Positions 55,491-63,264 of a stretch of DNA of 64,000 bases are shown piece by piece. A model generated the notes under the pieces. That model was not told the DNA's origin and ran no database searches. It saw only the letters and a list, made by a program, of their open reading frames with translations. This DNA comes from Streptomyces sp. CB09001 (GTDB lineage: Bacteria > Actinomycetota > Actinomycetes > Streptomycetales > Streptomycetaceae). Location: assembly GCF_003369795.1 (NCBI RefSeq), contig NZ_CP026730.1:5571001-5635000 (forward strand), in the 5' to 3' direction. The position numbers were made by a program, and so were the translations under genes. The first letter of the stretch is position 1. Each line of letters begins with the position of its first letter.

Positions 55491-56483
55491 ATGTTCCTGG
55501 GTGTCGACGGCGGCGGTACGAAAACCGCGTTCTGTCTGGTCGACCGGTCCGGACAAGTGGTGGCGCGTGCCCAGGCGGCAAGTTCGTACTACTTCTCCCA
55601 CGGCATCGAGCTCGTCGAGCGTGTGCTGAGGGAAGGGGTCGACACCGTCTGCGCGACGGCCGAACTGTCCCCGGCCGACATCGAGTACGCCTTCTTCGGC
55701 CTGCCCGGTTACGGGGAGGCGGCCCGCGACCTGCCCGTCCTGGACGCGACACCGCGGGCGGTGCTCGGGCACGACCGCTACGCGTGCGACAACGACATGG
55801 TCTGCGGCTGGGCGGGTTCGCTGGGCGCGGCCGACGGCATCAACGTCATCAGCGGCACCGGCTCGATGACCTACGGCGAGCGGCAGGGCCGGGGCGTGCG
55901 CATCGGCGGCTGGAGCGAGTCGTTCGGCGACGAGGGATCGGCGTACTGGATCGCGATCCGCGGCCTCAACGCCTTCTCCCGGATGAGCGACGGACGGCTC
56001 CCCGAGGGGCCCCTGGCCGGGGTGTTCCGAAGCAGGCTCGGCCTGGAGTCCGACCTCGACGTGATCGACGTCGTGCACAACCGGTGGCAGGGCGACCGGG
56101 GCCGGATCGCCGCACTGAGCCGCTCGGTGGCCGAGGCGGCAGCATCGGGTGACGAGACCGCCGCGGCGATCCTCGCGGAGGCCGGCCGCGAACTCGCCCT
56201 GCTCGTGGAAGCCACCCGCGAACGGCTCGGGTTCGGCCCGGACGAGACCGTGCCCGTCTCCTACTCCGGCGGCACCTTCGGCGCCGCCCCGGTCCTGGAG
56301 GCGTTCACCACCGGGCTGCGGAGCCGCTTCGCGGGCTACGAACTGCGACACCCCCTGTACGAGCCCGTCGTGGGCGCTGCCCTGTACGCGGCGAAACTCG
56401 CTGGAACCCCGCTCGACCGGCCGGCGCTCGACGCGCTGCGCAGGGCCTCAGGGTCCCCCGCCTCAGGAGAGGACGAACAATGA
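55491..56483 (+). CDS. BadF/BadG-type ATPase, N-acetylglucosamine-kinase-like sugar kinase
   Basis: A 330-aa actin-fold kinase. The phosphate-1 loop is GVDGGGTKTAFCL (4-16), the phosphate-2 loop is NVISGTGSMTYG near 122, and GGWSESFGDEGSAYWIA matches eukaryotic-type GlcNAc kinases. The adenosine motif is SYSGGTFGAAPVLE. Within this operon it most likely phosphorylates an imported amino sugar (galactosamine or N-acetylgalactosamine) at C6. CGGAGG lies seven bases before the ATG. Its stop codon overlaps the permease start (ATGA). Confidence 0.88.
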   Translation: MFLGVDGGGTKTAFCLVDRSGQVVARAQAASSYYFSHGIELVERVLREGVDTVCATAELSPADIEYAFFGLPGYGEAARDLPVLDATPRAVLGHDRYACDNDMVCGWAGSLGAADGINVISGTGSMTYGERQGRGVRIGGWSESFGDEGSAYWIAIRGLNAFSRMSDGRLPEGPLAGVFRSRLGLESDLDVIDVVHNRWQGDRGRIAALSRSVAEAAASGDETAAAILAEAGRELALLVEATRERLGFGPDETVPVSYSGGTFGAAPVLEAFTTGLRSRFAGYELRHPLYEPVVGAALYAAKLAGTPLDRPALDALRRASGSPASGEDEQ

Positions 56484-57418
56484 AGAACGGCACAAGAGGC
56501 TGGATCCTGTACGCGTCGCTGCTGGTCCTGTTCTGGGGTGTGTGGGGCGCCTTCTCCAGCGAGCCCAACAGCAGGTACGGCTACCCCAACGAGATGATCT
56601 ACATCATCTGGGCCTTCACGATGCTCATCCCCGCGTACTTCGCGATGCGCGGCAAGACGTTCGACCGCAGGCCGGTCGCCGCGATGTACGGACTGATCGC
56701 GGGCCTGACCGGCGCAGGCGGACAACTGCTGCTGTTCCAGGCGCTCGCCGACGGCCCCGCGTACCTGATCTTCCCCCTGGTGTCCCTGTCCCCGGTGATC
56801 ACCGTCCTGATGGCGACGGTGCTGCTGCGGGAGCGGATCACCCGGCTCGCCGTCGTGGGCGTGGTCGCGGCGCTGGTGGCGATCGTGCTGCTCAGCATCC
56901 CCAGCGGCGGGGGCGACTCGGACGCGCACGGCCCGTGGCTGCCGATGGCGATCCTGATCTGCGTCGCCTGGGGTGTGCAGGCGTTCTGCATGCGCAAGGC
57001 CGCACTCGTCGGGGTCAACGACGCGACCACCTTCGGGTGGATGACCATCAGCGGACTGCTGCTGGTTCCGGTGGCGTTCGCGATCATGGGCGACTTCCCG
57101 TCCGGGGCTCCCTGGCAGGCGCCGGCGCTCACCGCGGTGACCCAGGTCCTCAACGCGGTCGGCGCGCTGTTCCTGGTCATGGCGTTCAGCCGGGGCAAGG
57201 CCACCGTGGTCGCCCCCATCACCAACGCACTCGCCCCGGTTCTCACCATCGTGCTGTCCCTGGCGGTCTACCAGACGCTGCCCAGCGTGTGGGGCGCCCT
57301 GGGCATCGTGCTCGCCCTCGCGGGTTCGACGCTGATGGTCTACAGCGACGAGAAGAGCGGCGAGAGTTCCGTGGCACCAGCTGTGGCGGACGGCGACGTG
57401 AGTTCCGTCGGACGCTAG
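56480..57418 (+). CDS. EamA/DMT-family transporter
   Basis: A 312-aa membrane protein with about ten helices in two EamA-like repeats (first repeat from WILYASLLVLFWGVWGAF, second from WLPMAILICVAWGVQAF). EYPNEM-type polar residues after helix 1 (YGYPNEMIYIIW) and FSRGKATVVAPITNAL in the second half resemble the glucose/ribose-type (GRP) branch. Because it sits between a sugar kinase and the aldolase genes, and no PTS or ABC transporter is in the cluster, it is the probable sugar importer. This is inferred from context. Confidence 0.85.
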   Translation: MKNGTRGWILYASLLVLFWGVWGAFSSEPNSRYGYPNEMIYIIWAFTMLIPAYFAMRGKTFDRRPVAAMYGLIAGLTGAGGQLLLFQALADGPAYLIFPLVSLSPVITVLMATVLLRERITRLAVVGVVAALVAIVLLSIPSGGGDSDAHGPWLPMAILICVAWGVQAFCMRKAALVGVNDATTFGWMTISGLLLVPVAFAIMGDFPSGAPWQAPALTAVTQVLNAVGALFLVMAFSRGKATVVAPITNALAPVLTIVLSLAVYQTLPSVWGALGIVLALAGSTLMVYSDEKSGESSVAPAVADGDVSSVGR

Positions 57419-57438
57419 TCCCGAACACCCACCAACCC

Positions 57439-57495
57439 GCACCGGCCGGTGCACCCGTACCGGCCGGTGCGGACGGCAACCGCCGTACCGGCCGG
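57439..57495. repeat. Three ACCGGCCGG palindromes before kbaY
   Basis: GCACCGGCCGGTGC (57439-57452), ACCGGCCGGT (57459-57468) and CCGGCCGG (57488-57495) are spaced 18 and 28 bases apart between the permease and kbaY. They may form alternative mRNA hairpins that attenuate the operon, or be REP-like filler. Confidence 0.6.
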
Positions 57496-57540
57496 ACCGA
57501 CCGACCGTAGAAGCAACACGAAAGCGAGGGGAACACCCCC

Positions 57541-58401
57541 ATGCCCCTGGTTCCCACGCGCGAGCTCGTCGCGAAGGCCGCCGTCGCAGGCCGGGCCGTC
57601 GCGGCGTTCAACGTGATCACGCTGGAGCACGCCGAGGCGATCACCTCTGGTGCGGAGGCCGCGGGCGCCCCCGTGATCCTGCAGATCAGCGAGAACGCCG
57701 TGCGGTTCCACGGCGGCCGGGTGGAGCCGATCGCGCGGGCCGCGGCAGAGGTCGGCAAGGCCTGTGACGTCGACGTCGCACTGCACCTCGACCATGTGAC
57801 GGACCCGCGGCTGCTGCGCGGGGCGGCCGACGCGGGGTTCTCCTCCGTGATGTTCGACGCCGGGGCGCAGCCCTACGCCGAGAACCTCGCCGCCACCCGC
57901 GCCGCGGCGCAGTGGGCCCACGGCGCGGGCCTGTGGCTGGAGGCCGAACTCGGGTACGTGGGGGGCAAACCCGACGCCCCCGCGAGCGCCCACGCGGCCG
58001 GGGTGCGCACCGACCCGCAGGAAGCGGCGCGCTACGTGGCGGACACCGGCGTGGACGCGCTGGCCGTCGCCGTCGGCAGCAGCCACGCGATGACCGAACG
58101 CTCCGCGTCCCTGGACCACGCACTGATCGGACGACTCCGGGAGGCCGTGCCGGTGCCCCTGGTACTGCACGGTTCGTCGGGAGTCGGGGACGACGAACTG
58201 CGGCGGGCCGTCCGGGCGGGCATCGTGAAGGTCAACGTCGGCACCGCCCTCAACATCGCCTTCACCGGCGCGGTCCGCGAGACGCTGGCGGCGCGCCCCG
58301 ACCTGACGGACCCCCGCCCCTACGTCGCCCGCGGCCGGGAGGCCATGGCGGAGACGGTACGTGCCCTTCTCGGGGTGGTGAGCGGCCGAGTGGACGTGTG
58401 A
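57541..58401 (+). CDS. kbaY: Class II tagatose/fructose-bisphosphate aldolase (KbaY/GatY/Fba type)
   Basis: A 286-aa class II aldolase that cleaves a ketohexose bisphosphate to dihydroxyacetone phosphate and glyceraldehyde-3-phosphate. Zinc and catalytic residues are Asp84-His85 in ALHLDHVTD, Glu in LEAELGYVGG, His in VGSSHAMTER and His in LVLHGSSGV; the glycine-rich DAGAQPYAENL loop is typical. Its pairing with kbaZ in the same cluster favours tagatose-1,6-bisphosphate. GAGGGG lies nine bases before the ATG. The final glycolytic step of the proposed pathway is carried out here. Confidence 0.9.
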   Translation: MPLVPTRELVAKAAVAGRAVAAFNVITLEHAEAITSGAEAAGAPVILQISENAVRFHGGRVEPIARAAAEVGKACDVDVALHLDHVTDPRLLRGAADAGFSSVMFDAGAQPYAENLAATRAAAQWAHGAGLWLEAELGYVGGKPDAPASAHAAGVRTDPQEAARYVADTGVDALAVAVGSSHAMTERSASLDHALIGRLREAVPVPLVLHGSSGVGDDELRRAVRAGIVKVNVGTALNIAFTGAVRETLAARPDLTDPRPYVARGREAMAETVRALLGVVSGRVDV

Positions 58402-58452
58402 GGGGCCGTCACAAACCAGGCCCCTGCCCTGTCTTGGAGAGAGAGGGACGGA

Positions 58453-59427
58453 GTGACCGAACTCGTCACCCCGTCGATGACCATGGTCGACGCTCTCCAG
58501 AAGGACGACAACATGAACCGGACCGACATCGCACACCCCGACGCACCGAGGCTCGACGAGGCGGTTCCGTCGCGCTACGCACTGAAGGTCGGCGAGATCG
58601 ACGTGACGGTGATCAGCGACGGGGTGCTCTCGATCAACCCCGCGACACTGGCCACCAACGCCGACCAGGCCGAGCTGTCCGCCTGGCTCAGCGACAACTT
58701 CCTGCCGCCCGAGGTGATCGACTACCCGCTGAACGTGGCCGTGGTGCGCAGCGGGGGCCGGACCATCCTCGTCGACTCCGGGCTGGGTACGGAGTTCCCG
58801 GGCTTCCCCCGGGCAGGGCAGCTGGCCATGAGGCTGGACGCGGCCGGGATCGACCCCGCGTCCGTGACCGACGTGGTGCTCACCCACCTGCACATGGACC
58901 ACATCGGCGGGCTGCTCGTCGAGGGCCTGCGGGGCCGGCTGCGCACGGACCTGCGGGTCCACCTGGCGGCCGCCGAGGCCGAGTTCTGGCAGGCACCCGA
59001 CTTCTCCCGCACGGCCATGCCGGCACAGGTGCCCGAGACGCTCCGCAAGACCGCCTCGCGGTTCCTGGACGTGTACCGCGGCCAGCTGCGTCCGTTCGAG
59101 ACGGAGTTCGAGGTGGCGCCGGGTGTGCTGATCAGGCGCACCGGTGGGCACACCCCCGGCCACAGCATCATCCGCCTGGAGTCGGGCGGAGAGCGGCTGA
59201 CGTTCGCGGGCGACGCCGTGTTCCAGTGCGGGTTCGACCAGCCCGGCTGGTTCAACGGCTTCGAACACGACCCCGAGGAGTCCGCCCGGGTCAGGATCCG
59301 GCTCCTGACGGAGATGGCGGCGAGCGGCGAGCACCTGATGGCCACCCACCTGCCGTTCCCGTCCGTCTGCCATGTGGCGGCCGCCGGCAACGCCTTCCGT
59401 TTCGTGCCGACCGTCTGGGACTACTGA
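58453..59427 (+). CDS. Metallo-beta-lactamase-fold hydrolase
   Basis: A 324-aa MBL-fold enzyme. Metal ligands are His145, His147, Asp149 and His150 in THLHMDHIGG, with further histidines in TGGHTPGHS and MATHLPFPS and the aspartate in FAGDAVFQ. The layout resembles AhlD/AiiA-like lactonases and related hydrolases; no substrate can be assigned. The start is uncertain: GTG 58453 has GAGAGGGA upstream, but ATG 58513 also has GAAGGA eight bases upstream and would give 304 aa. It lies 51 bases after kbaY and may be part of the same operon, perhaps as a sugar-lactonase-like enzyme. Confidence 0.85.
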   Translation: MTELVTPSMTMVDALQKDDNMNRTDIAHPDAPRLDEAVPSRYALKVGEIDVTVISDGVLSINPATLATNADQAELSAWLSDNFLPPEVIDYPLNVAVVRSGGRTILVDSGLGTEFPGFPRAGQLAMRLDAAGIDPASVTDVVLTHLHMDHIGGLLVEGLRGRLRTDLRVHLAAAEAEFWQAPDFSRTAMPAQVPETLRKTASRFLDVYRGQLRPFETEFEVAPGVLIRRTGGHTPGHSIIRLESGGERLTFAGDAVFQCGFDQPGWFNGFEHDPEESARVRIRLLTEMAASGEHLMATHLPFPSVCHVAAAGNAFRFVPTVWDY

Positions 59428-59477
59428 GCCTCGCGGTGTCGCCGCTCGCGTGAGAGGAGGGGCCCGGGGTCGGGGCG

Positions 59478-60281
59478 TCAGTGTCGCACCGCGAGCAGTG
59501 CGAACCGCGCCCCCTCCGGATCCGCCACCGTGGCCACCCGGCCGTGCGGCGTGTCGTCGGCCGGGGAGAGGACATGCCCGCCGAGCTCGACGAGGCGCGC
59601 CGCGGACTCGTCCGTGTCGGCCACCTCGAAGTACGTCATCCAGTGCGGCCCCCGGTCGCGCGGCAGGGCCTCACCGGTGCCGTGGATGCCGGCGACGGGG
59701 CGGCCGTCGAGGTGGAGCGTCACGTAGTCGCGACCGGGGGAGGCATCCGGGACCGGTTCGAAGCCGAAGACCGTCTCGTAGAACTTGGCGACCCTCGCCG
59801 TCTCGTAGGTCAGCAGCTCGTTCCACACCGGTGTGCCGGGGACTCCGGCGACGGCCGTGCCCAGGTGGGCGGCCGCCTGCCAGATGCCGAAGACGGCGCC
59901 GGCCGGGTCGGAGCCCAGGGCCATGCGGCCGGCCTCGCCCGCGTCCAGGGGGCCGACGCCCACCGTGCCACCGCACAGACGCACCGTTTCGGCCGTCCGG
60001 TTGACGTCGTCGGAGGCGAAGTACGGCGTCCAGGCGGTGGGCAGTTGCCGGTCCGGGGGCAGCTGCCCGATGCCGGCCACCTCCCGCCCGATGAGCAGCG
60101 CCCGCGCGTAGGGGCCCAGTTGCTGGGGTCCTGGCCGGAACTCCCAGCCGAACAGGGCGCCATAGAAGTCGTGGGTGGCGGCCGGTCCGTGCACCATCAG
60201 ACTCACCCAGCAGGGCGTGCCGGGCGCGCGTCGGGCGTTCGTCTCGCCGAACCGGCTGTCCGATCCCCGTGCGTCGGTCAT
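59478..60281 (-). CDS. VOC family protein with two glyoxalase-like domains
   Basis: A 267-aa protein made of two vicinal-oxygen-chelate modules (about 20-125 and 145-265), each starting with a substrate-strand pattern: CWVSLMVHGPAATHDFYGALF and WNELLTYETARVAKFYETVFG (shown in part). Such tandem VOC proteins include dioxygenases, glyoxalase-like enzymes and drug-binding resistance proteins. Metal ligands are incomplete, so catalysis is uncertain. ATG 60281 has AGAGG six bases upstream. It is convergent with the MBL gene and divergent from the sulfurtransferase. Confidence 0.85.
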   Translation of the reverse strand: MTDARGSDSRFGETNARRAPGTPCWVSLMVHGPAATHDFYGALFGWEFRPGPQQLGPYARALLIGREVAGIGQLPPDRQLPTAWTPYFASDDVNRTAETVRLCGGTVGVGPLDAGEAGRMALGSDPAGAVFGIWQAAAHLGTAVAGVPGTPVWNELLTYETARVAKFYETVFGFEPVPDASPGRDYVTLHLDGRPVAGIHGTGEALPRDRGPHWMTYFEVADTDESAARLVELGGHVLSPADDTPHGRVATVADPEGARFALLAVRH

Positions 60282-60516
60282 CGTCACCCTCTTCTCGGCC
60301 CTCCGCGGGCCGTGCGTCCGCTTCCGCTCCGACGGGCCTCGGCACCGGCACCGGGATCCGGTGCGTGCTTCGGGCGTGCTCGCGCTCGTGGGGCAGCCCG
60401 CCTGCCCGAGCAGTACAGCATGTGGCCGAACCCGTACGCCTCGTGACCGGTACTGTCCGGCGGGCAGAGTAGCCCGACAACGACGCCTCGGCCACTCGGT
60501 ACGTCAGGATGGGGCC

Positions 60517-61368
60517 ATGAACGCCATCATCTCCGCATCCGAACTCGTCGACGAACTGGCGGGCGCCAATCCGCCCGTCCTGCTCGACGTCCGCTGGCAG
60601 CTGAGCACGGCGAAGGCGGCCGGTGCCCCGCCGTTCGACGGCCGGGCCGAGTACGCGGCCGGGCATCTGCCCGGTGCGGTCTACGTCGACCTGGACCGCG
60701 AACTCGCCTCCGCGCCCGGCGTGAACGGCCGACATCCGTTGCCCGAGGTGGGGGAGTTCGGCGCGGCGATGCGCCGGGCGGGCGTGTCGCACGGGCGGCC
60801 GGTCGTGGTCTACGACGGCGGGCAGGGGTGGGCGGCGGCCCGCGCCTGGTGGCTGCTGCGCTGGACGGGTCACCCGAACGTGCGGGTCCTCGACGGCGGG
60901 TTGCCGTCCTGGGAGGTGCCGCTGTCGACGGACGTGCCGGCGCCCGCGGCGGGCGACTTCACGCCCGCGCCGGGCGCGACGGGGCTGCTGGACGCGGACG
61001 GGGCGGCCGCGCTGGCCCGGTCCGGGGTGCTGTTCGACGCCCGCGCGGGGGAGCGTTACCGGGGCGAGGTCGAGCCGATCGATCCGGTTGGTGGCCACAT
61101 CCCGGGCGCGCTGTCCGCACCGACGACCGACAACGTGGCCCCTGACGGGCACTTCCTGCCCGCCGAGGAACTCCGGGCACGCTTCAAGACCCTCGGCGCC
61201 ACGGAGGACGGCGCGGTCGGGGTGTACTGCGGCTCGGGCGTGTCCGGCGCTCACGAGGTGCTCGCCCTGGCGGTGGCGGGAATCCCGGCGGCGCTGTACG
61301 TGGGCTCCTGGTCCGAGTGGTCCTCGGACCCGGCCCGGCCGGTCGCGGTGGGGCCGGACCCGCAGTAG
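60517..61368 (+). CDS. sseA: Two-domain rhodanese / 3-mercaptopyruvate sulfurtransferase
   Basis: A 283-aa protein with two rhodanese domains. The N-terminal domain is structural: VLLDVRWQLS, then GHLPGAVYVDLDRELA. The C-terminal domain holds the catalytic cysteine in GVYCGSGVSG near residue 237. The CGSGVS loop matches 3-mercaptopyruvate sulfurtransferases rather than thiosulfate ones (CRxGV). It transfers sulfane sulfur in cysteine catabolism or cyanide detoxification. CAGGAT ends six bases before the ATG, so a leaderless mRNA is likely. Confidence 0.9.
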   Translation: MNAIISASELVDELAGANPPVLLDVRWQLSTAKAAGAPPFDGRAEYAAGHLPGAVYVDLDRELASAPGVNGRHPLPEVGEFGAAMRRAGVSHGRPVVVYDGGQGWAAARAWWLLRWTGHPNVRVLDGGLPSWEVPLSTDVPAPAAGDFTPAPGATGLLDADGAAALARSGVLFDARAGERYRGEVEPIDPVGGHIPGALSAPTTDNVAPDGHFLPAEELRARFKTLGATEDGAVGVYCGSGVSGAHEVLALAVAGIPAALYVGSWSEWSSDPARPVAVGPDPQ

Positions 61369-61667
61369 GAGGTGCGCTGCGCGGGGGCGGCGGTCTCGCG
61401 CGCAGGAGACCCGGGTCACCGCGCAGGGGTCCCCTGATGCGGCAGGGGGCGCGCCCGCGCGGACGACGGCCGGTCCGGTGGACCGGTCCGGTGGATGGGC
61501 CCCCGCATCCACGGTGGGGCAGCGCCCGTACGAGGGCCGCACCCGCAGGGGTCGGCCGGTCCGGCGGCAGAGCGCGCGTCCCGGGCGGGGCGACGCATGC
61601 ACGGGACGGGGGTTGCGCACGCGGGCGCGTCCGCGGCAAGGACGCACGCGCACTGGGCCGTTGACAC
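61369..61667. other. Intergenic region, no gene seen
   Basis: This stretch between convergent sseA and sepH is extremely GC-rich, with open frames on all strands but no start signals or recognisable protein content. The only clear structure is the terminator at its right end. Confidence 0.4.
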
Positions 61668-61707
61668 GCGGTCGGGGCCGCACCCACCCGGGTGCGGCCC
61701 CGACCGC
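61668..61707. terminator. Strong terminator between sseA and sepH
   Basis: A perfect 18-bp stem (GCGGTCGGGGCCGCACCC with its complement) closes a four-base ACCC loop, 27 bases past the sepH stop codon. It can act for either convergent gene. Confidence 0.82.
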
Positions 61708-61733
61708 GGTCACGTCATCCCGCGAGGACCGGA

Positions 61734-62792
61734 CTAATCCTGCTTCTTGCGCCGCGTGCCGAACACGATCTCGTCCCAGCTCGGCACCGCCGCCCGGCGG
61801 CCCGGCCGGACGCCGTCGGCCTCGGCCTGGCGGTCGGTGGAGCCGGTGAGGCGGTCGCGGTGGCTGGCCACCGAGCGCGGCATGAGCACGTCGGCATAGG
61901 CGGAACCGGCCGACGCCGCGGGCGCGGGCGGCTCCTCCACCTCGGGTTCCTCGACGGGCTCCTCCACCGGCTCCGGAGCGCGCTCGGGCACCACCAGGTC
62001 ACCACGGAAGCTCGGCACGGCCTCCAGCAGGCTGGTGAGCGAGTCGCGTTCGCGCTCGGCCGAGGCGGTGGCCGCGGTGTCGTCGGCCGGCTCGGACGGC
62101 GGCGGGGGCAGGCTCGGCCGCTCCCGCTGCTCCCGGTCGAGGGTGCGGTCCAGCGGCCGGTCGCGCGGCAGTCGGGCGATGCGCGGCACGAACGGGAAGC
62201 TGGGCTCGGGCGCGGCGAGGTCGTCGGACTCCCCGATCAGCGCGCGTGCCTCCGCGTCGACGGCCTGGACGAGCCGCCGGGGCGGGTCGTACGTCCAGCT
62301 CGCCGAGTGCGGTTCGCCCGCGACCAGGTAGACCAGCAGGACCTCCCAGGTGCCGTCGTCGCGGCGCCAGGAGTCCCACTGCACGGTGTCCTTGTCGGCG
62401 CCGCGCAGCAGCAGCCGCTCCTGGACGGCCTCGCCGAGGGGCGGCCCCGAGTTCTCGCCGGGACGGCGGACGGGCGTCTTGCGGGCCCGCTCCGCCATGA
62501 AGGCGCGCTCGGCCAGCACGGGGCCCTCGAAGCGCCGTACGCGATCGACGGGGATGCCGGCCATCTGGGCGACCTCTTCCGCGGTCGCACCGGCACGTAT
62601 ACGCGCCTGGATGTCACGGGGGCGGAGATGGCTCTCCACCTCGATCTCGATCTGGCCGAGGCGGGGACGGTCGCCGCGCACGGCGGCACGGAGCCGCTCA
62701 TCGATCGGAAGCGTGTACTCCGTGCTGTCCGCAGCCTTCAGCACCAGCCGTGTGCCGTCATTCGAGACGGCCACGACACGCAGTTCGGGCAT
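61734..62792 (-). CDS. sepH: Septation protein SepH
   Basis: A 352-aa actinobacterial cell-division protein that stimulates FtsZ assembly. The N-terminal DUF3071 domain (1-170) begins PELRVVAVSNDGTRLVLK and contains the HTH-like element DIQARIRAGATAEEVAQMAG, which is needed for FtsZ interaction and DNA binding. A long acidic/proline-rich disordered region follows. The C-terminus carries a short conserved basic motif near SWDEIVFGTRRKKQ. ATG 62792 has GGGAGG five bases upstream. Together with whiH and parC/parE this window encodes several sporulation-septation and segregation factors. Confidence 0.93.
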   Translation of the reverse strand: MPELRVVAVSNDGTRLVLKAADSTEYTLPIDERLRAAVRGDRPRLGQIEIEVESHLRPRDIQARIRAGATAEEVAQMAGIPVDRVRRFEGPVLAERAFMAERARKTPVRRPGENSGPPLGEAVQERLLLRGADKDTVQWDSWRRDDGTWEVLLVYLVAGEPHSASWTYDPPRRLVQAVDAEARALIGESDDLAAPEPSFPFVPRIARLPRDRPLDRTLDREQRERPSLPPPPSEPADDTAATASAERERDSLTSLLEAVPSFRGDLVVPERAPEPVEEPVEEPEVEEPPAPAASAGSAYADVLMPRSVASHRDRLTGSTDRQAEADGVRPGRRAAVPSWDEIVFGTRRKKQD

Positions 62793-63264
62793 GGGGACCT
62801 CCCGGGTGGTGCCTGCCGACGTCACGTGCGTCGCTGCTTCCGCTCTGTCGAGTGTGGCCTGCCCGGGTGCAGCCTGCCACAACCTTGCCGAGTTGCCCGG
62901 CGTGTCGGGCGCGGGCCCTGGATCGCCGTTATGGCACGGTTATCTGTTCGCAACGCTAAGTGACCAACCTCGTCACCCTGTGCAACTAGCCCCCTCCCGG
63001 CGGTCCTTCAAGGTGCCGGACCCCCTGTCGGGAGACCAGCTCCAGGGCTCGCAACAGTACTCCATTCGGACCACGTACGTGGATCGGCGCGCCGCCCAAC
63101 TTCTGGCAAGAGGTGACGCTCGGCCCCTCCTGGCGCGATTTCCGCGATCTTGGGCGTGGCGTACTTCACGCAATCACCAGAAACGGAACTAGTGGCTTCG
63201 GTCGCACGTCCCTTTCTCATGCAGTTGATCGATCCCGTACGGGAAAGGCAGGCAAGGTCCGGCG
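62793..63264. promoter_or_regulatory. Divergent region between sepH and a membrane protein gene
   Basis: No gene is seen in these 472 bases. On the minus strand, TTGCGA (62948-62953), a 16-base spacer and TAACGG (62926-62931) could be a sepH promoter with a 127-base leader. TCCCGTACGGGA (63233-63244) is a perfect 12-bp palindrome 21 bases upstream of the rightward start codon and may be an operator. Confidence 0.4.
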
